A DNA stretch of 7,525 nt from Gammaproteobacteria bacterium (lineage in GTDB: Bacteria; Pseudomonadota; Gammaproteobacteria; Tenderiales; Tenderiaceae): assembly GCA_027001525.1 (NCBI GenBank), contig JALTMR010000095.1, forward strand, positions 1 to 7,525, written 5' to 3'. Numbering within the stretch: position 1 is the stretch's first letter; every line of letters begins with the position of its first letter. Below the pieces are notes generated by a model, which was not told the origin of the DNA, searched no databases, and worked only from the letters and a program-made list of their open reading frames with translations. The position numbers and the translations under genes are program-made. Below, piece after piece: positions 1 to 5,507 of the stretch.

Positions 1-1064
1 TTCTCCTCAGGCCTTGGGTGCAGGGCCATCAGCAAGCGGCTGAGGCCGGGGTACTTACGCATGGCCAGGGTGTCGACGCGGCAGTCTTCGAAATGCTCGG
101 CAGACAGGCGCTGAAATGGGCTGTAGTTATCGGCCACCAGGCGATCGCTCCAGCGCTGATGGGCCGCCATGTGGGCAAGGATGCCGCGATAGCGGTCGAG
201 GCCGCTGACGCCGTTTTTGTCGTCAAAGACGTCGGGAATGCGAAAGCCGAGCTGATCGTAGTACGGCTGGGGTTTGCGCAGCTCATCGAAGGCTTCGGAG
301 TAGGGCACCAGCATGGGGATCTCTTCATCGTTGACGCTGGGCCACAGGGCGCGCAGGTAGAGATCCAGCTTGCGTTCGTTGTCCATAAAGAGTGTGCCGT
401 GGCGCTCGCGCTGCATGACGGCGCGGGCATCGGCCGATTGCAGGCTGAAGTAGTCGCGCTGGCGTTCGGGGTGGTGGTTGTAGTTCTTGACGCCGTATTC
501 GATCCACTTTTTCAGGCCGATGAGCGAGAGCTGGTTCAGGAGTCGCGGCATCTGCTCGAACAGGTCGATGGCGCCGGGGCTGGGCTGGGTGGCGTGGAAG
601 CCGTGGATTGATTTGGTGGTCTGGGCGATCATCCACTCCACCATTTCAATGTACTGGGCCAGCGACTCTTTGCTGCCCAGCCGCCGCGCCGCTTCGCCGA
701 TGGTCTGCAAAAACGCGGGAATGGCCTTGCCGTTGGGCGAGCGTGTCAGTTGCCAGGCCGATTGGGCCACCAGCGCCAGCGTCTCCTCGCCCAGGTCGTG
801 GGCGACTTTGGGCATCTCTTCCAGGTAGGTGAGAATCGGGTCGAAACCCCGCCCCGTCAGGGTGACCAGAGAGGCGCCGTCGAGATAGGCTTTGATGCCC
901 TCTTCGGTGAGTAACGCCTTGGCCTCGGTCATGCAGTCTTCAAACACATTGTCGAGTTGCTCAAAGCCACATTCGAGCTGTGAGCGGTAGTACGCCAGCT
1001 CGTCTGGTGTCAGCTTCGGGTAGTTGGGGCCGAGGCTTTTTTCCTGGGTGGGAAATGGCAGCAT
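1..1064 (-). CDS. cbbO: CbbO, RubisCO activase adaptor subunit (5' part, cut by window edge)
   Basis: This is the N-terminal 354 codons of a CbbO/NorD-type protein, open to the left edge of the window. CbbO partners the AAA+ ATPase CbbQ; the complex remodels inhibited RubisCO to release tight-binding sugar phosphates in the cytoplasm. Reading the minus strand from 1064 gives MLPFPTQEKSLGPNYPKL and continues without a stop. Family-like stretches include HMAAHQRWS (about residue 300) and FEDCRVDTLAMRKYPGL (about 327-343), typical of the region ahead of the C-terminal von Willebrand factor A domain. That domain and its metal site lie outside the window. The start is well fixed: an in-frame TGA lies eight codons upstream (1089-1091), no other start codon intervenes, and GAGG precedes the ATG by about 10 nt. 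The 102-nt gap from cbbQ (1065-1166) shows no clear terminator, so cotranscription with cbbQ is expected. The CbbO assignment over NorD rests on the adjacent cbbQ and cbbM. Confidence 0.9.
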   Translation of the reverse strand, partial: MLPFPTQEKSLGPNYPKLTPDELAYYRSQLECGFEQLDNVFEDCMTEAKALLTEEGIKAYLDGASLVTLTGRGFDPILTYLEEMPKVAHDLGEETLALVAQSAWQLTRSPNGKAIPAFLQTIGEAARRLGSKESLAQYIEMVEWMIAQTTKSIHGFHATQPSPGAIDLFEQMPRLLNQLSLIGLKKWIEYGVKNYNHHPERQRDYFSLQSADARAVMQRERHGTLFMDNERKLDLYLRALWPSVNDEEIPMLVPYSEAFDELRKPQPYYDQLGFRIPDVFDDKNGVSGLDRYRGILAHMAAHQRWSDRLVADNYSPFQRLSAEHFEDCRVDTLAMRKYPGLSRLLMALHPRPEE

Positions 1065-1166
1065 GATGCGATGACCTCTATTCCTGCTTCATTGGATTCG
1101 TGTGGTCAGTGGGGCGCTGGGGCAGAGGCTGGAGACACTCTCTGGCCTTCGCTGTCCGGGCCCGAC

Positions 1167-1976
1167 TTAGCCGAAAATCTGATCGATAGCGTGATCCAGG
1201 GTGGAGCGGATATCGGCATCGTCAGTAATCGGGCGCACCAGTGCCATGCGGCAGGCATCCTGCGGGTTGATGCCGTCTTTGATCAGGCTTGCGGCGTAGA
1301 CCAGCAGGCGGGTGGAGATGCCTTCGTCCAGACCGTGGCCTTTGAGGTTGCGGGCGGTGATGCCGATGTTGACCAGCTTGGCGGCGGTGGCGGTGTCAAG
1401 GCCGGTCTCCTTGGCGAGGATCTCTGTCTCGATGCTCTCTGCTGCGTAGTCAAAATCGAAGGCGACGAAACGCTGTTTGGTGGACTGTTTCAGATCCTTC
1501 ATCAGGTTCTGGTAGCCGGGGTTGTAGGAGATGACCAGCTGAAAATCGGGGTGAGCCTGGATCAGTTCTCCTTTTTTGTCCAGCGGCAGGGTGCGGCGGT
1601 GATCCGTCAGCGGGTGGATCACCACGGTGGTGTCCTGGCGTGCTTCGACAATTTCATCCAGATAGCAGATGGCGCCCATACGCGCTGCCACGGTCAGTGG
1701 GCCGTCGAGCCAGCGTGTGCCATCGGCATCGAGCAGGTAGCGGCCGACCAGGTCTGAGGCGGTCATGTCTTCATTACAGGCGACGGTGATGAGCGGCTTG
1801 CCCAGTTTCCACGCCATGTATTCGATAAAACGGGATTTGCCACAGCCAGTGGGGCCTTTGACCATGACGGGCAGACGCTGTTTATAGGCTGCCTCGTAGA
1901 GCTCTATTTCGCGGTCTTGAGCTTCGTAGAAAGGTTCTTCGTTGATGGTGTATTGGGCGATATCTACCTGGCTCAT
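1167..1976 (-). CDS. cbbQ: CbbQ, AAA+ ATPase of the RubisCO activase
   Basis: A 269-residue MoxR-class AAA+ ATPase, the motor of the CbbQO RubisCO activase. It is expected to form a ring hexamer in the cytoplasm that uses ATP to release inhibitors from RubisCO via CbbO. Visible motifs in order are Walker A GPTGCGKS (41-48), Walker B AICYLDEI (102-109, with D107/E108), a sensor-1 Asn (N152, in ISYNPGYQ), a candidate arginine finger at R169 (STKQRF) and sensor-2 STR (221-223). The length is usual for CbbQ. The related NorQ is the main alternative, but the position between cbbM and cbbO argues for CbbQ. The ATG is preceded by AGGAGA at good spacing (1982-1987). In Acidithiobacillus ferrooxidans the Q2O2 pair is the activase specific for form II enzyme, so this pair probably serves CbbM. 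The gene is not contiguous with cbbM: a PilZ gene on the other strand and a terminator intervene, and it has its own candidate promoter. Confidence 0.95.
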   Translation of the reverse strand: MSQVDIAQYTINEEPFYEAQDREIELYEAAYKQRLPVMVKGPTGCGKSRFIEYMAWKLGKPLITVACNEDMTASDLVGRYLLDADGTRWLDGPLTVAARMGAICYLDEIVEARQDTTVVIHPLTDHRRTLPLDKKGELIQAHPDFQLVISYNPGYQNLMKDLKQSTKQRFVAFDFDYAAESIETEILAKETGLDTATAAKLVNIGITARNLKGHGLDEGISTRLLVYAASLIKDGINPQDACRMALVRPITDDADIRSTLDHAIDQIFG

Positions 1977-2010
1977 GGGATTCTCCTGGAAAAGGCTTGA
2001 GTAATTTAGC

Positions 2011-2020
2011 TTGCCGGCAA
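2011..2020. promoter_or_regulatory. Perfect 10-bp palindrome at the predicted cbbQ transcription start
   Basis: TTGCCGGCAA is a perfect 10-bp palindrome. It abuts the candidate -10 hexamer of cbbQ and would span the transcription start. It could be an operator, but a 10-bp palindrome can arise by chance, and no counterpart is seen at the cbbM promoter. Confidence 0.3.
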
Positions 2021-2048
2021 TTATAGGGTGTGTTTACTCATAAATAAC
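2020..2048 (-). promoter_or_regulatory. Candidate cbbQ promoter (perfect -10, poor -35)
   Basis: On the minus strand, TATAAT occupies 2025 down to 2020, matching the sigma-70 -10 consensus. Seventeen bases upstream the sequence is GTTATT, a poor -35. A strong -10 with a weak -35 is expected of an activator-dependent promoter. The predicted start near 2013 gives a leader of about 37 nt before the cbbQ ATG at 1976. A promoter here is needed to express cbbQO independently of cbbM, because cbbM ends in a terminator. Confidence 0.55.
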
Positions 2049-2106
2049 AGTCAGGCTTTTTGATTGCTCTTATAAGGCAATACTTATGTCTCTTGTGGGC
2101 TGGTGT
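2049..2106 (-). promoter_or_regulatory. Candidate CbbR operator upstream of cbbQ
   Basis: This block aligns without gaps to the region upstream of cbbM: 2049-2091 against 4376-4418, 29 of 43 identical by eye. It contains AGTCAG (2049-2054) and the inverted repeat ATAAG-N6-CTTAT (2072-2087), each at the same relative distance in both copies. A further shared CTGGTGT (2100-2106) is offset by one base. The inverted repeat is centred about 66 bp upstream of the predicted start, where LysR-type activators usually have their main recognition site. TAA-N8-TTA within it fits the loose TNA-N7/8-TNA pattern described for CbbR sites. Binding by CbbR is inferred. Confidence 0.6.
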
Positions 2107-2269
2107 CGCATGGAGGGGTGGCAGATGACGCTGTCGTGCCCGTACATGTCCCTACGTGTTCGCTCGAATTTATCCTTTCTTCCCTTTGTTTAACAATGGT
2201 TTTGGGCGGAATCAGTTCTCATTTTGAGGGCTGGTCATTAAACAAATAAAAACAGGAAGGGGAATCACC

Positions 2270-2701
2270 ATGGAGCATCGTTGGGGCGCTCGTCGCCAGG
2301 TCGCGTTGGATGTTGCTGTTTTCCATGAAGGCGTACATGTAGCGCAATGCAAAAGTCGGGATGTGAGCCGGGGGGGAATGTTTGTCCAGGGGGAGGCGTT
2401 TGATTTCCCCAAGAATACACCGCTGGAGGTGGAGATTTTGTTCGACAATCAGGAGAGTCTGGTGCGTTTTCATCTTCACGCCTATGTTGCCCATATCTCC
2501 GGTGGTGGCGTCGGTCTGATGTTCAAGCGGACCAGGGCCGGGGCATCGCAGGCGCTGATGGAGATACTCTCTTCTCTGTCTGTCGATTACGCCTGGGATA
2601 AAGAGGGTGCCGAGCCGCGGCGGGCGACCTCGTTTTTACCTCTGCATCCGCGCGCCCAAGCCAATGCCTACGTGGCGGGCCGGGGTGAGCGTACTCACTG
2701 A
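2270..2701 (+). CDS. PilZ-domain protein (probable cyclic-di-GMP receptor)
   Basis: A 143-residue, apparently cytoplasmic single-domain PilZ protein. The ligand-binding signature is intact: an N-terminal RxxxR (R4-W-G-A-R8, followed by R9) and DVSRGG (31-36), the D/N-x-S-x-x-G motif. The following strand MFVQG and a later GGGVGLMF (about 74-81) match the PilZ beta barrel. PilZ proteins with both motifs normally bind cyclic di-GMP and then act on a partner; the partner here is unknown. The tail after about residue 105 (DYAWDKEGAEPRRATSF onward) looks poorly ordered. The ATG has a strong ribosome-binding site, AGGAAGGGGA, just upstream (about 2254-2263). The gene is divergent from cbbQ, with a 293-nt shared upstream region, and convergent with cbbM. 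Its position splits cbbM from cbbQO. I saw no convincing -35/-10 pair for it; small inverted repeats TTGTT-T-AACAA (2186-2196) and CTCA-TTT-TGAG (2218-2228) lie upstream. Confidence 0.88.
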   Translation: MEHRWGARRQVALDVAVFHEGVHVAQCKSRDVSRGGMFVQGEAFDFPKNTPLEVEILFDNQESLVRFHLHAYVAHISGGGVGLMFKRTRAGASQALMEILSSLSVDYAWDKEGAEPRRATSFLPLHPRAQANAYVAGRGERTH

Positions 2702-2784
2702 TCTTTTATCCGGGTCTGTAGCGCGCTCACCAGCGCAGTAGATTATTCCTGAATCCGACAGGCTTCCCTCAGTACCGCGTCCAT

Positions 2785-2816
2785 AAAAAAAGCCTCTACC
2801 CGAAGGTAGAGGCTTT
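2785..2816 (-). terminator. Strong intrinsic terminator of cbbM
   Basis: Read on the minus strand, a 12-bp perfect stem (arms 2805-2816 and 2789-2800) closes a UUCG loop with a C-G closing pair, a very stable tetraloop, and runs into an uninterrupted U tract ending at 2785. The stem begins 28 nt after the cbbM stop codon. In the plus direction the stem is followed only by a short, interrupted T run, so it would be a weaker terminator for the convergent pilZ gene. Confidence 0.93.
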
Positions 2817-2843
2817 CTAATACAGCTCACTGCAGCGTATGTC

Positions 2844-4223
2844 TTACTTATGTACGCCCAGCTTCTCTCTCCAGCCTGGGAAGATGCGGTCTGCATCGCC
2901 CGGGAAAGACTCGAATGCGCGAGCGAATTCTTTGTGCTCTTTGGCGTATTCGATGGGGTCTGCACCCTGCTTCCAGCAGTCATATGCCTGACGCAAAGAG
3001 GTTGCGCCTGCTGCTGGAGAGTCGATGTGACCGTAAGAACCACCACCGGAGGTGTTGATTACGTTACCGTGACCCAGGTTCTCGAAGAAGCCTGGCAGGC
3101 GCAGTGCGTTCATGCCGCCAGAGATGATTGGCGTTGTTGGCTTCATGCCGTACCACTCCTGGTGGAAGAACGGACCATCTGCACTGTCACGCTCGATCAT
3201 GTAGGCGATGATGCGATCGTCGGCACCGCCTTCCATCTTACCGAAGCCCATGGTGCCTACGTGGATACCGGAAGCACCTTGCAGACGAGACATTTTGCCC
3301 AGTACGAATGCTGTGTAACCGCGCTTGGAAGAAGGTGAAGTTACCGCACCGTGACCGGCACGATGGTAATGCAGGTATTGGCCAGCGAAGTGACGACGTG
3401 CAGTGGTTACCATGCCGGGGCCACCAACATAGCCGTCAACCAGGAACGCACATTTGTCAGCGTCTGGGCCGAATTGCTCAAGGATGTACTCACCACGAGC
3501 GATCATTTCGTCATGGCAGTCAGCCGTGATGTTGGCAGAGAACAGTTTGGCCTGGCCGGTTTCGTCTTGCGCACGCTTCATGGCGTCAACTACAAGAGGA
3601 ATAACCTTCTTCATTGGGCAGAAGACCTGGTTACCTTGAGGCTCATCGTTCTTGATGAAGTCACCGCCGAGCCAGAACTGGTAAGCCGCTTCAGCGAAAG
3701 GCTCAGGGCGCAGGCCCAGTTTAGGCTTGATGATGGTTCCTGCGATGTAGCCGCCGTCTTCAACCGGGCGACCCAGGATGCGCCACATGTCAGAGATATC
3801 TTTCTGAGGGCCGTCAAACAGTTGCAGCATGCGAGGCGGCATGTAGAAATCCTGCATCTGCAGGTTGGCACAATCACCCATGCCCTGGTTGTTGCCAATA
3901 CACAGCGTCAGGAAGGAGACGATCATGGTGCGGCCGTCGGTGATGTTGCGGTCGAACAGATCCATTGGGTAGGCGATCTTGATGATGCCTTCGGCTTCGT
4001 TACAGTAGTAAACGATAGCGTCAACGCCTTTGGTGAAGTCATCAGTGGTGCAGACTTCAACGTTGGTGCCGGTAGAAGACTCTGCCGCGATGTGCGCAGC
4101 AACTTCCAGGTAGCCATAGCCTGCAGCGGGCTGCATGGTGTAGGCAACCAGTACGTGATTGCCGCCTGAGATCAGGTCTTCTTCTTTCAGACTAAGGTCT
4201 GCATAACGTGCGGATTGATCCAT
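2844..4223 (-). CDS. cbbM: CbbM, form II ribulose-bisphosphate carboxylase/oxygenase
   Basis: The complete 459-residue form II RubisCO large subunit, which carboxylates ribulose 1,5-bisphosphate to two 3-phosphoglycerates in the cytoplasm. Form II enzymes are oligomers of large-subunit dimers and need no small subunit; none is encoded here. The protein closely follows my recollection of the Rhodospirillum rubrum enzyme, and active-site residues fall at that enzyme's numbering: E48, N111, K166 ([10 protein letters not shown]), carbamylated K191 with D193 and E194 ([10 protein letters not shown]), H287 and R288 (HYHRAGHG), H321, K329 in the mobile loop (MGFGKMEG), S368 (IISGG), and the phosphate-binding glycines 393-395. 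No key residue is missing, so the enzyme should be active. The ATG has GAGGA upstream at about 7-nt spacing. A terminator lies 28 nt past the stop. Upstream is a 343-nt region shared with divergent cbbR, holding a candidate CbbR-controlled promoter and two possible leader hairpins. Confidence 0.98.
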   Translation of the reverse strand: MDQSARYADLSLKEEDLISGGNHVLVAYTMQPAAGYGYLEVAAHIAAESSTGTNVEVCTTDDFTKGVDAIVYYCNEAEGIIKIAYPMDLFDRNITDGRTMIVSFLTLCIGNNQGMGDCANLQMQDFYMPPRMLQLFDGPQKDISDMWRILGRPVEDGGYIAGTIIKPKLGLRPEPFAEAAYQFWLGGDFIKNDEPQGNQVFCPMKKVIPLVVDAMKRAQDETGQAKLFSANITADCHDEMIARGEYILEQFGPDADKCAFLVDGYVGGPGMVTTARRHFAGQYLHYHRAGHGAVTSPSSKRGYTAFVLGKMSRLQGASGIHVGTMGFGKMEGGADDRIIAYMIERDSADGPFFHQEWYGMKPTTPIISGGMNALRLPGFFENLGHGNVINTSGGGSYGHIDSPAAGATSLRQAYDCWKQGADPIEYAKEHKEFARAFESFPGDADRIFPGWREKLGVHK

Positions 4224-4265
4224 TGAGATTTCCTCGCTTAGTTGGGGTTTATATTCGGTTCAATC

Positions 4266-4283
4266 AGCCCCTGTTCAGGGGCT
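4266..4283 (-). other. GC-rich hairpin in the predicted cbbM leader
   Basis: AGCCCCTG-TT-CAGGGGCT is a perfect 8-bp inverted repeat. In minus-strand RNA it would fold as a 6-bp AGCCCC/GGGGCU stem with a 6-nt loop, about 40 nt before the cbbM start codon. No U tract follows, so it is not a terminator. A role in mRNA stability or translation is possible but unproven. Confidence 0.55.
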
Positions 4284-4311
4284 TGCCAAACCAAGGTAAC
4301 CGTTTAATCGC

Positions 4312-4330
4312 AAGCGCTGCGTTGGCGCTT
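4312..4330 (-). other. Second hairpin near the 5' end of the predicted cbbM leader
   Basis: AAGCGC and GCGCTT flank a 7-nt loop. If transcription starts near 4343, this 6-bp stem lies within the first 32 nt of the transcript. A hairpin close to the 5' end often protects bacterial mRNA; here that is inference. It overlaps the TTACTCATAA repeat by two bases. Confidence 0.4.
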
Positions 4331-4338
4331 ACTCATAA
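4329..4338. repeat. TTACTCATAA, second copy of a 10-mer shared with the cbbQ promoter
   Basis: The same 10-mer occurs in the same orientation at 2034-2043. There it lies in the -35 region of the cbbQ promoter; here it would lie just downstream of the predicted cbbM start. Its reverse complement begins TTATGAG, and that 7-mer recurs on the plus strand at 4391-4397. It may be a half-site of the CbbR motif, but the two placements are not equivalent. Confidence 0.35.
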
Positions 4339-4349
4339 TGGACGCACAG

Positions 4350-4378
4350 AATATAGGTATTAATTTATAATATAAAGT
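4350..4378 (-). promoter_or_regulatory. Candidate cbbM promoter
   Basis: On the minus strand, TATATT (4355 down to 4350) is a good -10; the sequence 17 bases upstream (ACTTTA) is a poor -35. The choice among several AT-rich options rests on symmetry with cbbQ: the -10 is separated from the ATAAG-N6-CTTAT repeat by 43 nt here and 46 nt at cbbQ. The predicted start near 4343 gives a leader of about 120 nt. Other AT-rich hexamers at 4361-4375 could serve instead. Confidence 0.45.
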
Positions 4379-4432
4379 CAGTTATTTTTATTATGAGCAT
4401 AAGGTAAGGCTTATGTGTTATTGGTCTGGTGT
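4376..4432 (-). promoter_or_regulatory. Candidate CbbR operator upstream of cbbM
   Basis: This is the cbbM counterpart of 2049-2106. It contains AGTCAG (4376-4381), the inverted repeat ATAAG-N6-CTTAT (4399-4414) and CTGGTGT (4426-4432). The inverted repeat is centred about 64 bp upstream of the predicted cbbM start. An additional perfect inverted repeat TTATG-AG-CATAA (4391-4402), absent at cbbQ, overlaps it and could extend the site. The location in the cbbR-cbbM intergenic region is the usual place for CbbR binding. Binding itself is inferred. Confidence 0.6.
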
Positions 4433-4528
4433 TCTCTTGGGCGGTACCCGGGCGGCGCGGCTGGTGGTGACGATTTAACGCCTGAGTGTGGGGGGATTCC
4501 TTGCTATTATCGGTCCCTGAATTTGCTG

Positions 4529-4542
4529 ATTTCATTTGAAAT
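4529..4542. promoter_or_regulatory. 14-bp inverted repeat just upstream of cbbR
   Basis: ATTTCA-TT-TGAAAT is a perfect inverted repeat ending 24 nt before the cbbR start codon. It abuts TATAAA (4542-4547), a possible -10 for cbbR, although I found no convincing -35. LysR-type regulators commonly repress their own genes, so this could be an autoregulatory operator. It does not resemble the ATAAG-N6-CTTAT motif, so another regulator is equally possible. Confidence 0.35.
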
Positions 4543-4566
4543 ATAAATATAGGGTCTGCTTTACCC

Positions 4567-5493
4567 ATGAACCTGACCTTTAGGCAGTTGAAAGTGTTCG
4601 AAGCGGTGGCCCGCCACCTCAGCTATACCCAGGCGGCTCAAGCGCTCCATTTGACTCAGCCGGCGGTCTCCATGCAGATCAAGCAGCTGGAGGAGAATGT
4701 CGGCTTGCCCCTGTTCGAGCAGATGGGCAAGCGGGTCTATCTGACGGAGGCCGGGCGGGAGATGCACCACTATTGCCGCTCTATCGCGGCGCAGCTGGAA
4801 GAGGCCGAAGCGGTGATCGAGCAGCTCAAGGGGGTGCAGCGGGGGCATTTGCAGATTTCTGTGGCGACCACGGCCAACCATTTTGCGACGCGACTGCTGG
4901 CGGAGTTTGTGAAGCGCAATGAGGGGGTCAGCTTTTCGCTCGATGTGACCAACCGCAAGAAGCTGCTCAACCAGTTGGCCGAGAACGAATGCGACCTGGT
5001 GATCATGGGGCGCCCACCGGCGGATATGGATTTGGTGGCTGAGGCCTTTATGGATAACCCGCTGGTGGTGGTGGCGGCCAAGGGGCACCCGCTGGTTGGC
5101 CGGAAGATTCAGCTCTCAGCGTTGCAGGATGAGGTCTTTGTGACGCGTGAGCAGGGGTCGGGCACCCGTATTGCCATGGAGCGTTTCTTCAGAGAGAAAA
5201 ATGTTCAGGTGAATCTGGAGATGGAGATGACCAGTAACGAGGCGATTAAACAGGCGGTCGAAGCGGGGCTGGGGCTGGGGCTGGTCTCGATTCATACGCT
5301 GGAGCTGGAGCTGGAGACCGGGCGTTTGGCCATTCTCGATGTGGAGGAGTTTCCGATTTTTCGTCACTGGTATGTAGTGTATCGTAAGGGAAAACGCTTA
5401 GCCCCCATTGCGCAGGCGTTCCGGCAGTTTGTCCACGATGAGGCGCTGCTGTTACAGGGCGCAGCGATGCCGAATGAATATAAAAAACAATAA
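4567..5493 (+). CDS. cbbR: CbbR, LysR-type regulator of the cbb genes
   Basis: A complete 308-residue LysR-family transcription regulator. The N-terminal winged helix-turn-helix covers about residues 3-62 (FRQLKVFEAVARHLSYTQAA, then LTQPAVSMQIKQLEENVG). A linker helix of about residues 63-90 follows, then a periplasmic-binding-protein-like effector domain from about 93 (HLQISVATTANHFATRLLAEF) to 295. The assignment as CbbR rests on divergent placement next to cbbM and on the CbbR-like N-terminus. Known CbbR proteins bind the cbb promoter and respond to metabolites such as NADPH or phosphorylated sugars; the effector here cannot be told. The start gives the standard LysR N-terminus, but the ribosome-binding site is weak (AGGG about 12 nt upstream). 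The next gene starts 14 nt after the stop, suggesting cotranscription. Confidence 0.92.
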   Translation: MNLTFRQLKVFEAVARHLSYTQAAQALHLTQPAVSMQIKQLEENVGLPLFEQMGKRVYLTEAGREMHHYCRSIAAQLEEAEAVIEQLKGVQRGHLQISVATTANHFATRLLAEFVKRNEGVSFSLDVTNRKKLLNQLAENECDLVIMGRPPADMDLVAEAFMDNPLVVVAAKGHPLVGRKIQLSALQDEVFVTREQGSGTRIAMERFFREKNVQVNLEMEMTSNEAIKQAVEAGLGLGLVSIHTLELELETGRLAILDVEEFPIFRHWYVVYRKGKRLAPIAQAFRQFVHDEALLLQGAAMPNEYKKQ

Positions 5494-5507
5494 GTATTGC
5501 GAAACAG

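Noticed and set aside
18..611. Plus-strand open frame of about 197 codons at the left edge
   Set aside because: It is antisense to cbbO. The minus-strand frame runs unbroken to the window edge with CbbO/NorD motifs.
1071..1757. Long plus-strand open frame of about 228 codons opposite cbbQ
   Set aside because: It is antisense to a well-supported AAA+ gene, has no family resemblance or ribosome-binding site, and arises from the GC-biased codon positions of cbbQ.
2115..2130. Possible sigma-54 promoter (TGGCAG...GCTG) upstream of pilZ
   Set aside because: The GG and GC dinucleotides are not at the required spacing and the -12 element does not match.
3351..4169. Long plus-strand open frame of about 272 codons opposite cbbM
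   Set aside because: It is the antisense shadow of cbbM, whose active-site residues all fall at the expected positions; the antisense translation shows no recognisable domain.
4266..4283. Hairpin considered as a terminator or attenuator before cbbM
   Set aside because: Neither strand has a T run after the stem, so it cannot be a standard intrinsic terminator.
4365..4568. Minus-strand open frame of about 67 codons in the cbbR-cbbM intergenic region
   Set aside because: Low-complexity translation, no ribosome-binding site recognised, and it overlaps the candidate CbbR operator and promoter; the region is better explained as regulatory.
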